A stretch of DNA of 64,000 bases from Carposina sasakii (GCA_014607495.2 CP053160.1:3782001-3846000), one strand, 5' to 3'. Numbered from the stretch's first letter, positions 44,823 to 58,040 are shown. Notes: generated from the sequence alone by a model not told the origin. Program-made: numbers and translations.

Positions 44823-45289
44823 AAAGTGTATCAGATTGTTGTGTCTTGATTCATGAATGACTGAAATGAGACAATAGAATAGAATTAACATTATGTGTTT
44901 TTGTTCTATTCTATTCTTTATTGTACACAGACATTTTATATGGAAAAACATTTTACATTGACAATGTACAAAGGCGTGCTTATCTCTATATTTTGTTCTT
45001 AGGCTATTTTCGGAATCGTTTTGGTGCTATGTCTAATTTCTGTCGTAGATAGTTATTGTATGTTCTTTCTCCAACTCTTTTTCAAGTCCAGATGAATTGT
45101 GTATATCCACTATTGCGATATGTAATCACATTTTTGATTTTTCAATGGACTATCTGTGAGCATCTACATTTCTTTATCATGTGTGACGTAAGTAAAATAA
45201 CAAAAAAATAATTTCTGAAACTTGAATTGATTAAATTGCGGATAGTAAAATCTTTTTTTATTTTAAATGTGTAATCACTACATATTATA

Positions 45290-45470
45290 AAACAAAGTCG
45301 CTTGCCGCTGTCTTACGGTCCCTATGTATGCTTAGATCATTCAAACTAGGGAACGGATTTTGAAGTAAGTTACGAGGAAGGTTTATAATGTATAACTAGG
45401 GACCCGACCCGGCTTTGCACGGGAGTAATGCACTCTCACGCGGGCGAAGCCGTGGGCCGCCGCTAGTAGT
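45290..45470. repeat. Related dispersed repeat (GACCCGGCTTTGCACGGG)
   Basis: It contains TCCCTATGTATGCTTAGATC, AACGGATTTTGAAG, GAGGAAGGTTTATAATGTAT and ACCCGACCCGGCTTTGCACG, ending CCGCCGCTAGT. These are motifs of the same broad repeat group as 2861 and 26441. Confidence 0.6.
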
Positions 45471-46095
45471 AAATAAGCTGGAGCGTCGAAAACTACGTAA
45501 TTAAGCCTTACCATTGCATAAAAATGTACCAATCTTGTAGACAAAAAGCTGGAAGCCAAGTAACGCCTGTTTAACGGGCTATTATAAAGTAAATATTTCC
45601 GTAAAGACTTCGAGAAACCGACGTTCAACTTTGAAAGTTAATAATAAACTTCTCGTAGGTGCAGGTAGGTCTGTGCCTTCAAGTTATTTTTGGTGTGTGC
45701 TCCGTTTTCATGGTATTTGCAGTCAATCAACTTTGCTCGTATTGTCAATATCATCAGCCAGTCGTCACGATTCATGCAAATTTTTCATAGACTACGAGGG
45801 ACTTTTGTTGATATTTGACTTCTAATTTGCTGTTAACAACTCAGAGTGCATACTGTTGTTTTTGAAGATTCATTAAATTCTTCGTTAATATTGTGTCGTC
45901 ATACGTTCTTTTGTTTAGTTGAGATTCTGTTACGTCTAATTTGCAATGTTCAGTATTCACGTAAATTGTACGAGTCTAACAATGACGTCCTTTGTCTATT
46001 TCTAATTAGCATCTACGTTTCGTTGCAGTGGGTACTGTGAAAATATAGAGTCTTACTTCGTAAGTTGTAGGGTCTGAATTCTAATATGCAAATTC

Positions 46096-46206
46096 CGATT
46101 CCACCTCAAGTGCCTCCGATCCATCATGAGAATCAGATGGTCCAACCGAGTGCGTAATACCGAAGTATTGCGAAGAGCCAATGTAAGTGCCATTGAGGCT
46201 ACTTAA
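46096..46206 (+). mobile_element. LINE C-terminal fragment (plus strand)
   Basis: 36 codons read [19 protein letters not shown], then [16 protein letters not shown] and stop. This is the same family as the fragment at 42420-42597, with the RFHLKCLRS segment shared. Confidence 0.75.
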
Positions 46207-47042
46207 TGCGTCGGCAGCTGTGGTGCGGTCATTGTCATTAATGACGATTGAAGAAATAAAGTTATTTATTTATAAATAGGTCGCTATAGCAGCATATAAA
46301 CATTGAATCACAATCAAACTGATATCATTTAATCTCTTCAACAATGTGTCATAGTGAAAAATTTAAGAAGTGTCCATATGTAACGAGGAAATGCCTCGTT
46401 CTATTTGTTGTATTTTTGATTGTCACGATTTATCTGTAGCAGCTGTATAGGAAAGCTTTAAATCAAACCTGATATTCTCAGAATCAGTCGTGCGGCTACT
46501 GCTTATATCTAGTTTTGATCTTGTTTGCTAGATGCCACAATAGATTGTCCAAATACAAATATTGTAGGCATTTTTTAAACCATATATAATGTGAGTCTCA
46601 ACTATTTTTCCTTTGTCGACATTTATAGCTTTGCTTTAATTGGAAATTGAAGTTGCTTGATAAGTATATGTATGTATATTATCAATTATTTCTAGTTTAT
46701 TTACAAGTAGCCTTTGTTGTAAAGCAAATGATCTGCGATGTCGTCGACTTCATTGCCATTAGTTATTATTACTACAGATATCTGTTAAATCGTGCTAAAC
46801 TAACGGCATGTTTCTAGGTCGTGTGACATATTCTTCATTTTTCTTACATACACGAACTACTCAGTTTTTCCTTTATACAAGTTGCATAGGCGTTTTTTTG
46901 TAAAGAATACATTGGGCAGATACCAATCTTGAGGTATACAGAGGTCAATGAAGGGGTATTCACATTGAGCGGTCGGACAGGTACACCAAGGCTCGGTCCC
47001 CGAGGTGCAGACAGTGTTCCCCGGAGCCCGCGCGGCTGTGTG

Positions 47043-47441
47043 CGTTGCTGTCTGAACGCACACTGCCGCGCCGCTCAACATTGATTCGCGGTTCGCGTGC
47101 GATGGTCTCAGTCACCAGTGCGCAACGCCAGGGGAAACAAGTGTTCAGCCTGTCCAAACGTCACGTTTATTTTTGCGTTAATTTTTTTTGGGCAACTCTG
47201 TGTCTCAACAAAGGAAACCCGTTCCAAAACGTCTCTACATTACAATTTTGTGAACGAGATACCAATTGTTTGTTCAACAAAGTGTTCTACGTTGGTTTTA
47301 CCCTCTCTTTGGTTCCTGTGTTGGGTAATATTCTGTGTCAGTTGTAGTGGTTGTGCTTGTGATAGAATCAGACGATTTCATCGTGAACGTGTTCCAATTT
47401 AGGATTTCACCACGAGCGGGCTCAAGGAAGTTTATAGTCAA
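47043..47441 (+). promoter_or_regulatory. Candidate CpG-rich promoter and 5' non-coding exon
   Basis: A locally GC- and CpG-rich stretch (about 46985-47160) holds an initiator-like TCAGT near 47105. A GTGAGT donor follows at 47442, in otherwise AT-rich DNA. This would fit a long 5' UTR exon for a plus-strand gene. ORFs across it do not resemble proteins. Confidence 0.25.
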
Positions 47442-49071
47442 GTGAGTTATTTTTTAATGATTTTCTACTTTTTATTGTTTATTATTTAAATTATTATATT
47501 TCAATTAGTTAATTATTATATTAAAATATTTGGTCCATTCCTCATCGTAAAATCTTTTTTAAGCGACGTTTATAGATGAATTTTTACTTATTTAATTTGG
47601 AGAGAGTTCAAAGCTATCAACAAAGTCATTTGTTGCGTCATTGTAGTTGACTTCATCAATATAGTTCACAAATGTGTGATGTTTTTTAGATTGTCGCTAT
47701 TATTCTTCGATACTGTCGTAGCTCCACGTCACTGCTTAGCGGTGGCGGAACGAAATCCATTAAATACAAGATAGCACTCGGTGGAATACTAGCTTAAAAA
47801 TATCTCATCTGTCTAAAGTCCACTTGAACCATCAGTTTAAAACCAGAATTAAATTAAACATACGCCACAGAATACAGGTTTAATAATAGGCGAAAAGCAG
47901 TTAGAATCCTATTGTCTTGATTAGGGTTTTTTTTATTTTCACTCATTAATTGCGGTAACAACATCATAAATTCACTATGTAGAAAGTGGGTGACATTCGC
48001 GGTTCTTTGATTTTTTCATCATGTTCTACTGGTTGTAAGTTCATTGTCGAAACTGTTCTAATCTGCTCACCGTTTGGTCTTACCTATACATTATACTTTT
48101 GATGATCCGCTCGTGTAATTTTCAATGTCATCGGTATTTCTAATAACATTTATGCATTTATTGCCAATTGCATTATTACACTATTAGATGACCTGATAAG
48201 ATTTTTTTTTTATTTCAGGTCACTTATTTTATTTATGTACGATTTCGTACTGTTAATTTTATCTTTTTTATGTTATTCGTTACCTAACGACTGAGTAATA
48301 TTCAATGAAAAAATTTATATCGGCTTAACAAGGCCGTGATTAACGTAATTCTATTGGTTTTATTACCTACTATACGTGGAAGCTTATTAAACCAGTTAGG
48401 TACTTCCAACGATTATTTTATAAAAAAACAAGCATCAAACAGTTGCTATAGTTAAACGTGAAGTTGTACTACGGAATACTTCAATAATACCTAGTATATT
48501 ACTACCTACATCAAGAAGTGGTAGATAATGAATATCTAGAGTATGTAAATCATCCTGAAATATCATAGTAAGTATGTTTAGTATAGTTTCATCGTCTGCG
48601 TTTTCGCACATGTTGCCGTTGCGCATTTCACCCGTGAAAAGTCGGTCGGACACAAATGACCATTTATGTAAATGTATTAATATTGTCAATGTCCATTAGA
48701 TCATTAGCGTGACAAAGTTTAGGATGCTTAATCGGATATCCAGCGTAAATATTAAAGCATTATTATAGACACAATGAGTATTAAAATCTTTGTTATATAA
48801 ATCTACCCATTAAGCTAGAAGGATAACAGGTATGACAATTCCTTTAATATATAACATTGGTATTGGTAGACAATAGTTTATATTATAATATGCAAATGTT
48901 CCAATCCAACCGTAAAATATTGCTAGCAAATTCTGGGTCGAGATATTCTCTCTGCATGTAAATGCATGGCAACAGCTGCGATTCACACGCTACCATTCAC
49001 CGTCTTGTGAATATTCATATTCACACAATCAATCATTTTCTTTATTGCTACCTTGATTTTGTGTTGCAAAG
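47442..49071. other. Gene-poor AT-rich sequence downstream of the candidate promoter
   Basis: No exon or repeat recognised. It would be intron if the 47043-47441 segment is a first exon. Confidence 0.35.
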
Positions 49072-49081
49072 CATTATTTAT

Positions 49082-49217
49082 CATGGTAAAATTCGTCATC
49101 CGAGTAATTGACCCGGTAGCTCAGTGGTTAGAGCGGCTGGCACGGTTTGCACGGTGGACGTGGGTTCGATTCCCACTCGAGTGAAGAATTTTTTCCATTT
49201 CTTTATTAATAATTTTA
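49082..49217 (+). mobile_element. tRNA-like SINE copy, 5'-truncated, with 10-bp target duplication
   Basis: It starts at CATGGTAAAATTCGTCATCC, without the GATGAAAAATAACG head. It keeps the tRNA-like part and tail. CATTATTTAT flanks it at 49072-49081 and 49218-49227. Confidence 0.88.
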
Positions 49218-49227
49218 CATTATTTAT

Positions 49228-52208
49228 ATTGTTGATAGTACGTCCATTCTCGCGTTGACTGCATCCGTGTTCATTGTCAATCAACCGGAATTTCTTACAA
49301 TATAGTTGTTATTTGTTTAACCAACATACAACAGTTCGATCATAATAAGGCATAAGAAATTGAAAGATAATTCACAAACTCTCTTTTTTGTCTTGATTAT
49401 ACACACAGCTTTCAATTTCATCAAATATTTCTTCTCAAATAAAGCGTTTGAAATCTTAGTAAATATATTTGAGATGTTTGTTTATATATAGGTAGACTGG
49501 CATATTGCACTATGCATTATAATATAACTAACATTCCTTTTCTTACTACTCTACAGAAAACATACTGATTCCTAAGAGAGAATGACATAGTTACAGTACT
49601 CTGTAGTACAATATTCTTTGTAGGTAGTGAAAGTGTCGAAGTGGCGCCAGAGCAGCGCACTTGTATATTGCATTGCAAGCGTTCACTGCTAGAAAGCATA
49701 GTGTCAGCTTCGGTTACGTATGTACATGTGTATATACAGCTGTTTTGTTTTATTATCTGTGCTGCTTCAGTGCTATATTTCCTTGTAACTCGTAACCATA
49801 TCACTTGAGGCTTTATCGTCTGAGGAAGCACTTCTGCAGATAGTCGAGGTTGCATATTGATAAAGTAATCTTTGTCAAACATAATTTCACACATGCAAAT
49901 AGTGGTGTGTTTAAATATCCTAGTTTATACTTAGAAGTTAAACGTTTTATTTACAATATGCAAAAGACATTATATACAACGATGGGTAAAGTTGAAACCG
50001 AAAACAAACAGATGTTGTAGATATCTACAAGGCAAATGCACATTGTAGAGTCATATAATCCTTAATCCTTCACCTCATTTTACATGATGTTTATTGCTAA
50101 TGGGAAGTAGATGACTGTAAAGTAACACCGTCAATCACAGTTTATGAGTATCGTTAGCTCTCTAATTATACCTGGCAGCCATTGGTTGGCGGGAGCGCAA
50201 GAGTCAGCGCGTGCGGCACCATGTGATCGCCATGCAATGTAACTGATTGCTTAATTATGTTTCCGTGCAAAACAATTAAAATCACGTAACCAGACAAAAC
50301 CTGCAAGTAAGATTTATTTTGTATTCTTTAAAATGTTGAACAGCAGGTTATGTATTGACGTTTTTGTATTTTGACATTCTTCCAAAAAACCATAAGGTTT
50401 ATATTAGTTTAAAAATGTTTAGTATTCTTAGGAAGAAATTTAGAATATTGCGTTTAATATTGTGTATTTTGGCTTATCCAGCTTAGCACGACACATTTTC
50501 CTTATCTTTTAAAATATATGGATGTCAATAAATCTGCGACCTAAAGTCTATATACAGGATGTTTTTTAGTTGCCACCCTTAACGTGGTACGTACTCTATA
50601 CATCAAATAATGCAAAAAATGCTGGGAAAAGATGTATTTTTTTAAATTACTTAATCGGTCGAAATTTATAGTGTCCAGTGTTTATGCAAGTTTTTTCATA
50701 GATAGATATTAATTATTTCCTGTGAAAAAATCTTGCTACGCATTTATGCAGAAAACGCAGTCTATTTACTCAACCTTGGATCCTAATATATTGGGAACCA
50801 GACACTTCCCAGGTATCCACGGAGAAAAATGATTGTAATGATGAGTAGATTGCGTAGTTTTCGGGAACGTTGACGACCAAAAATCGGCCTGTATACAAGC
50901 CATTTCTGAATTGTGATTACGTAACCCAACCCGATAACTTCCGCACTGGTGTTTTTGTTTGGTTATCGTCAGGTCAAGCTCAAGGTAAAGAGCAATATAT
51001 ACTTTGCGCCAATTAATGATGGTACAGTGACTTTTTGCACTGATTTAGTTTGTTTCTCTCCTTAATAAAGAAAATATTAAGCGACTAAAATAAATATAAG
51101 TCAGGAAAACATGGCTAGTCAAGAGCACCCGAAACCGGCGAGCATGTATGAAGATGTTAATGAATGTGGATGAGGCGAAAGAGGTATGTTTGGAACCCCT
51201 ATGGGATATAGGCGTGAGGTGAGGATGTATGTACGTATGTAGGAAAACATGGTGATCTTGTACATTTCCTCATAGTTCTCTACATATGTTTCCATAAACT
51301 TGCATACACGGCTATGTTCCAAGCTGGGGTAGCCAGAAATGCAGGATATCCTACATACAGCCACGTTTAGTATAGCAGGGCTTAATGTAAAAGCATTGAG
51401 TAACTGGTGTAAATTCCACATAAATTAATTATATTTGGATAATGCCGTCGAGCTCTCAATACTCGTGTTACACGAAACAGTTTCAAGTCTATATAACCAC
51501 AAAAACTCTTGGTTACATCCCGAGAGCACTGGACCTAGATCCGGACTGTGGACCTGAATAGTGTACACAATGGCAGGTGCAGCCGCGACGACCCAGTGAC
51601 CTGACAATAACCTACATTCGCATTCCCGGGCTGATTTCTGATTCCTGCCCTCAGATAAACTGATGAAAATATATGCACAATCTTTTGAGACGAAAGTTGT
51701 CTTTCAATTTAATATTTCTAGTTAGTAAAGGTATAAATTTAACTGACATTTAATTTACTTATCATGTACTTTCCTATTTTTATTAAATAAATCTAGCTCC
51801 AATAATAAACAAGATACTAATGTTGTGGAGTTATGACGTATTTGTTCACAAACTTACGATCTCTGTTTATTTGTTTATTACTTGATAACGGTCTAATTAA
51901 ATTCTGGTCCATTCTTGTGAATGATAACAATATTATCATTTGTCGTCATCACCTAATCAATCATTTTCTTAAAGTACATAGTGAGACGAACGCAAAGATA
52001 GAGCACAACACGCTGGAGGATGGTGACACTATGTAAACGGGCAATATACATTATTGTATTGACAAATTTGCTAATTTCATTCAAAATACTGAAGATATTT
52101 GTATTGATGGCAACTAAAAACCGATCGTTGGTTGGTGTTGTTAACAGTTATGGCTTTATAAATGAAATTGTATTAGGCGCACCAAACCAAAGCCATAACT
52201 TCACTATG
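49228..52208. other. Gene-poor sequence
   Basis: It contains MITE R-C copy 2 (50554-50892) and a SINE-like scrap at 51180-51240. A 125-codon minus ORF at 49517-49894 has no recognisable domain. Confidence 0.35.
50554..50892 (-). mobile_element. MITE R-C copy 2, opposite orientation
   Basis: Starts ACAGGATGTTTTTTAG and ends CGGCCTGT; the body has AGTGTCCAGTGTTTATGC, GCAGTCTATTTACTCAAC and ATCCACGGAGAAAAATGAT, complementary in order to 26803-27159. Confidence 0.75.
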
Positions 52209-52510
52209 GGTGCGCCCACCACCGGGCCCTACACCCTCCACTGACCCTCGGATCTGATAACTCATAACTGCGAAAACAGGCACTTGCACTAACTATAATC
52301 GCCACGAGAAACCAGACCCGAGCACCTAGCATGCAAGACAATACATTGCACTATTCCGAAATCAAAAACTAGATAAATAATCTACATACTCGTATGTTTC
52401 GCCAACTACCGTGGCATCCTCAGGATTATAGAAATTAGTAAATTAGTAAACCACTAATTATTATAATAATTATTGATAATAATTAGTGGTTTACAAATTT
52501 CTATAATCCT
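52209..52510 (+). repeat. Repeat R-D, direct copy 1
   Basis: GGTGCGCCCACCACCGGGCC and CAGGCACTTGCACTAACT, then TTTCGCCAACTACCGTGGCA, TCCTCAGGATTATAGAAATT and the palindrome CCACTAATTATTATAATAAT. Confidence 0.85.
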
Positions 52511-52594
52511 TTATCTACACTAATATTATAAAAGGAATAACTTTGTTTTGTTTGGTTGTAATAATAGTGGTCACTAATTTACTAATTCTTTTTT

Positions 52595-52888
52595 GGTGCG
52601 CCCACCACCGGGCCCTACACCCTACACTGACCCTCGGATCTGATAACTCATAACTGCGAAAACAGGCACTTGCACTAACTACAATCGCCACGAGAAACCA
52701 GACCCGACACCTAGCATGCAAGACAATACATTGCACTATTCCGAAATCAAAAACTAGATAAATAATCTACATATGTTTCGCCAACAACCGTGGCATCCTC
52801 AGGATTATAGAAATTAGTAAACCACTAATTATTATAATAATTATTGATAATAATTAGTGGTTTACAAATTTACAAATTTCTATAATCC
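52595..52888 (+). repeat. Repeat R-D, direct copy 2
   Basis: Nearly identical to 52209-52510, separated from it by about 84 bp; small indels only (for example around ACATATGTTTCGCC). Confidence 0.85.
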
Positions 52889-53692
52889 ATATATGTTCCG
52901 GCTTGGGGACAGCGAGGGAACTAAAAACGGATTAAGTTGCCAATTATTCTGACAGATGGAAGGGGGAAAACGGGAATTGAGTTTTTTACGAAAACCTAAA
53001 TTTTATGAATGAAAACCATAACGTTGTTCATTGGGGGTCGAGCACCTCAACATGAACCCCCAACGCCGTCGCCGCCGCCGCGCGCCGCCACTCGCCGCCA
53101 CTGTCGTGCTATGGGACCGACCGACTGACACAACGACGGAACGCAGCCGCCGCCGCCACCATCTCTGCCCTCGGCATAGTGTTATGATATGTATATATTC
53201 GGAATCCTCATTTCATCAGCTTTAATTTGATATGCATTTTGTTTTATGTTTATTGGTCTATGTCGGTAGGAACATCGAGTAATTGAAAAATAAGATATTT
53301 CGTAAATTAAACTTGAACACCACTAAAATCGTTATTGTGGCTAAACCTTAAAGGATAGACATATGCTATCGCAGACTTTTTTATAGAACTTTATGAGAAG
53401 AATAATTCCCCCATACATTGTTATTCTGTATTTTGAGTTATTTCAGGCCATGCGAATGGAAGCACTCGTTTTTCTTCCGTCCGTCTGATAACTGTTACGA
53501 TCACTCTAATAATTTCTTAAGTAGGTACACCTAAATTATACACCTATAGAATCCCTGGAATGTCTTCTTTCCATTATTGAAAACCGCATAGCTATTGATA
53601 TAGTAGTTTTTGAGATCCTAGGTAACAAACACATTTTGGGCGCCCTTCGCAACTTCATTTTATACTATGTATAGATATAATTATATTAATAA

Positions 53693-53964
53693 TTATAATA
53701 ATTATTAAACCACTAATTATTATAATAATTATTATAATAATACTATTTACTAATTTCTATAATCCTGAGGATGCCACGGTTGTTTGCGAAACATACGAGT
53801 ATGTAGATTATTTATCTAGTTTTTGACTTTCGGAATAGTGCAATGTATTGTCTTGCATGCTAGGTGCTCGGGTCTGGTTCTTGGCGATGAAGTGCAAGTG
53901 CCTGTTTTCGCAGTTATGAGTTATCAGATCCGAGGGTCAGTGTAGGGCCCGGTGGTGGGCGCAC
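53693..53964 (-). repeat. Repeat R-D, inverted copy 3
   Basis: It carries the reverse complement of the other two: CCTGAGGATGCCACGGTTGT, TTATGAGTTATCAGATCCGA and GGGCCCGGTGGTGGGCGC. With copy 2 it forms arms of about 270 bp around an 800-bp core. Confidence 0.85.
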
Positions 53965-55522
53965 TAGTGAAGTTAGTGAAAATCGTAATCGACTACTGGA
54001 CGCGTATTTTGTGAATCGACCTGCTAGGGATGGGCTAATCGTTGAATAGCATATTTAAAAATATCCTTTTAACATATCCAACTCGATTCGGGAACGAAGT
54101 TTAGGATATACGATTGGTTTGGTTAGGTTGTTGTAGGTTTTTAACAGACAACGTAGCATATCCGGGAATGAAGAGATTAAGCGAACCGAGATATGATTGG
54201 GATGATCTATCTAAATAAGAATTTAAGAATTAGAATATTTGATAGGCGTATTTAAAAATCACTAAATAGGTACACTAAAACTATTGTCCTAAAAAATTCA
54301 AAATCCAAACAGCTTTTATTTGCATTAAAAACAAAATACTTAAGATCAAATATAAAACGGAATGAATAGAAAAAAACAATTAGATGTCCGGTGGTCTAAA
54401 TTCTATAATATTGCATGATGGAACTAATACGGCATGCCTGTCGGTCGTGAGTATTCGTATATACTCGTGTAATGTCGTTACATTCGCGCTCAATCCATCG
54501 TCTGCGATAGTACCGCGCGTTCTGGCGCGTTTTCCGTCTCACTTATTCTTATCTTCGGCATTATTCGGTAGATCGGAGTGGGTCGGATATAGGATATGGT
54601 AACTTTCTTTAAAGTGAAGGAGTTGATTCATATCCACCTCTGGATATATATCCGAGGATATAGTTGTGTCCGGAGTTACCCATGTCTATTGCCTGCCCTT
54701 CGTCAGACATATGTCCATACCGGGAAGGCGTTTCTGACTAGAGTTTCTTAATAACAAATTGAGGGCACTTAAAAGCCGATGGGTACTCCTACAACCAACG
54801 AGAGTAATGTCTGATCTAGCTTATTAACGGTTCGAGAAATTTCGGAAGGTTGTCTGCGATCTCGTTCAATTAATTCTATTGCTCTATTGTTATTGTTGTT
54901 TATCATTCATAACATTTATTTCAAACTGCCGCTGTTCAGGTAAATAACTTCCTTGTGGTTCTAATAATACCTTTTATTTATTACATTTGCATGCTTGAAC
55001 ACTAGTTTTATATCCTGTTATTTAAGTGCAACTTGCACTGATGTTGAAAACTTTGAAAGGTAAAAACGAAACATTCACGTTGTGTGATCAAGGTTTTTCT
55101 GAACAGTATAGCATTCCCTGACTCAAATACAAAACTTCGCTTGGAAACTGTGAAGTAGGTCAAAGTCGATGTAAAAATATGTTTAATGGTCTTTAACATA
55201 ATTGATTTTAAATTAAACTTTATTTTCTTGCGTTCTATTACATGTTACAACAACATGAGAAAATGTAGTTGTTTTCCTAGAATGATGGTCGTATAGAAGG
55301 AAGAGCTCTATGTTTTTTGCATTACGGTTTTATTAATCCGTCATCTTAAGCCAAGTATACATCGACTTTAGATTCTATTCCATAAAAGAAATATAGTTTA
55401 CACCTCGGAATAAACTTATGACATCTTTGGCACCCCATAATGGAGTCCTATAATAATTATATTTTTATAAACCTATATTCAGTTATTCACTGGAGGGTTT
55501 CCGATATTATGAGACATAATTC
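53965..55522. other. Gene-poor sequence before RTE copy 1
   Basis: No exon recognised. A CpG-rich patch lies at about 54480-54540 (ACCGCGCGTTCTGGCGCG). Confidence 0.35.
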
Positions 55523-55588
55523 CGATATTACGAGGAGTGAGACAAGGAGACCCCATGTCCCTTAAAATTTTTATAACAGTGCTACAAA

Positions 55589-56029
55589 ACTCCGTCCATA
55601 GGCATTTTTAAAAATAGGTTAAGAAACTATTACCTGTCTCTTCCTTAATTCTTTCACTGTGTTATTATCTGATATAGTTTGAATAGGTCACAATATCATG
55701 TTTGTATGTATTGTATAGATAAATTAGTATGTAGTAGTATTATATATTTTTTTAAATTATTTATATGTATGTCCCTATTATGTATGTATCTAAGTAGATA
55801 ATTAAGTATTGTTATTATTTAGTAATTATATTTATTTTGTGTTAAGTTTATTTATATTTTAATATGTGTGCACGTATGATATTTCTTTTATATATTATAT
55901 AATTTTCTTTGTACTTAATGGTTTACTGGAAGAAATCTCTTTTAGAGATAAGCTCGCCTTTGTACTATTTCTTGTACAACTTACTGTCTATGATAAAAAT
56001 TTATGTGTACAATAAAGAATACTAAGAAT
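55589..56029 (+). mobile_element. 3' end of a different LINE nested in RTE copy 1
   Basis: The RTE frame breaks off after VLQN and resumes at about 56030. The inserted sequence ends with the segment GGAAGAAATCTCTTTTAGAG and then CAATAAAG, which I associate with the 3' end of lepidopteran LINEs. Exact insertion borders are uncertain to within about 10 bp. Confidence 0.65.
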
Positions 56030-56441
56030 ACGTTTTTGAGAGTTTAGAATGGGAAAAAGAAGGAATTATTATAGGCAACCGGCACTTAAGTCATCTTAGA
56101 TTCGCAGATGATATAGTTCTTTTTGCAGAAAGTAGCAAAGGTCTAGAGAAAATGATAAATGAATTAAGCGAACAAAGTATAAAAGTACGTCTTTTGATTA
56201 ATAAAGCTAAAACTAAAGTTATGACTAACAGCTATACGCGTATAATATAATTAGAGGGGAAGACACTTAAATATGTAAAGAACTATATATATATATCTGG
56301 GGAAAGAACTATCATTTGAAGATAAAAACGAAGAAAAAGAGATAGCACGCCGTATAAATATGAGTTGGAAAAAATACTGGTCACTCAAAGAGATCATGAA
56401 TGGTTATTATCCGCTACACCTGAAGAAAATAGTCATGGATA

Positions 56442-57296
56442 TGTCGTGGCCATATTGTTAAATTGATCATTTCATGAAATGGTCGAGCATTTCATGAAGT
56501 GGTCGCATTTCATGAAGTGGCCAATTCAATTTGACCAGATCGTTAAATCGTCTACATTTCACGATTTTGTCATCCACGTTTGGCCAAATCGTATTAACAG
56601 GATGTCCATAAAATCCGAATGTGGTAAGAGCTTATATAAATAATATATACCGTACACCATATATAAGTATACCATAAGGTATGATGGTATGATTTTTTTT
56701 GCTATTATTTATGTGATATTTTCACAATATAATATTTAAAAACATAAAAGACTTTACAAAAGCGATTCGCATCTGGCACATCGCCGGACGCTGCCTGGGC
56801 ACGCTCGCTCCGCTCGCTCGGCTCGTGCGTTATTTGTCATAGTCTAACCTAACCTAACCTATCGTAATCTAAGGTGTTTGTTTAACAATATTATTATAAA
56901 CCACCATTAAGTCTAATATACATTATACAATATAACACACTATCCGTGAACTTCTTCTGCATAGTCACCCTACTCTCTTTAATTTGTTTTATAACCTAAA
57001 AAGAAAAATCCGCCATCTTCACACATAAATAAAACGCACGCAGCGCCTCTACCGGTGATTCATGTAACTATTTTACGATATGATTAATAATCTTGACCAC
57101 TTCATGAAATGATCGGGCGTTTAGTTGCCCATATCGAGAAACGATTTTTAATCATCGATCTGCCCAAACCATATCATGATGTGGCCAATAGACAGTTGAA
57201 CTTTTCATGAAATGCGACCATTTCATGAAATGCGACCATTTCATGAAATGCTCAACCATTTCATGAAATGATCAATTCTACGATATGGCCACGACA
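56442..57296. mobile_element. 855-bp non-autonomous DNA transposon nested in RTE copy 1
   Basis: Terminal inverted repeats start TGTCGTGGCCATAT and end ATATGGCCACGACA, flanked by GATA on both sides (56438-56441 and 57297-57300). Removing the element and one GATA restores the LINE frame. Subterminal regions on both sides carry several copies of the palindrome CATTTCATGAAATG. No transposase ORF is present. A GC-rich patch near 56770-56835 lies inside. Confidence 0.85.
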
Positions 57297-57830
57297 GATA
57301 CATGCATTCTGCCAACTCTTACATATGGCTGTCAGACATGGACTTACAATACTAAAATAAAAACGAAATTGTCAGAAAGCAATGGAAAGAAGTATTTTAA
57401 AAATAAGAAAATTGTACAAAATAAGAAGTGATCTTATAAGGAAGAGGACAAAAGTAATCGATGTCCTGCACTACAGTCTACAGTTAAAATGGCGATGGGC
57501 TGGGCATGTAGCACGATACAGCGACAAACGATGGACCGTAGAGGCAACAAAATGGATTGGACCTAGTGGGAAAAGACGGAAAGGACTACCGATAAAACGA
57601 TGGAGTGACGAAATTATATACTCGTACACAGCTGAAAAGGAATGGCTTGAACGAGCTAAAGACAGAGAAAGTTGGATAACACTGGAGGAGGCTTTTACCT
57701 AATCAGGAGTTTCTATCCAAGACTTATAGATAGTATAAAAAAATTATATTGTATGTATTATTTAGGTGATGGGAAATAAATAAAGCTTATTATATTATTA
57801 TTATTGTATCTCTTCAGAAATTCACGGGAC

Positions 57831-58040
57831 TACAGAGTCCCGGTCCTTTGAGAGGCGTGCATCGGGCCTTAGGCAAGATGTAGAGGCCCTTTTAAGAGAG
57901 CATTAATATGGTATGGGATACACATGGCGGATACCATCACCGAGCGCACAATATGATACACCCGGTGATGGTCCCCGCCATGTGCAAAGACTATTGGAGT
58001 GCAGATCTACATAAGTCGTGCGATGAAAACATCAATAACC
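57831..58040. repeat. Module following RTE copy 1 (shared with 62699-62880)
   Basis: It starts ACTACAGAGTCCCGGTCCTT and TTGAGAGGCGTGC, then has CACATGGCGGAT and GTCCCCGCCATGTGCAA. The same segments in the same order follow RTE copy 2. The CACATGGCGG and CCGCCATGTG parts form an inverted pair. Its nature is unknown to me. Confidence 0.7.

Larger units (their letters stand above)
55523..57702 (+). mobile_element. RTE-clade LINE copy 1, truncated and carrying two nested insertions
   Basis: Fragments of one reverse-transcriptase ORF are split over the stretch. RGVRQGDPMSLKIFITVLQ lies at about 55530-55588. HLSHLRFADDIVLFAES, with the catalytic FADD box, lies from about 56030. The C-terminal part at 57382-57702 reads LKWRWAGHVARYSDKRW and ends TLEEAFT. 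The endonuclease and most RT fingers are absent. A LINE 3' end (about 55589-56029) and a MITE (56442-57296) sit inside it. Stop codons at several points show that it is dead. A homologue lies at 61110-62597. Confidence 0.9.

Noticed and set aside
46857..47157. Minus-strand ORFs over the CpG-rich patch
   Set aside because: They overlap in two frames and follow GC content; a plus-strand promoter or leader explains the composition better.
49517..49894. 125-codon minus-strand ORF
   Set aside because: No motif or family resemblance, and no splice or promoter support; length alone is weak evidence at this base composition.
53031..53225. Arg-rich ORF in the CCGCCG patch
   Set aside because: Simple-repeat translation within a composite repeat.
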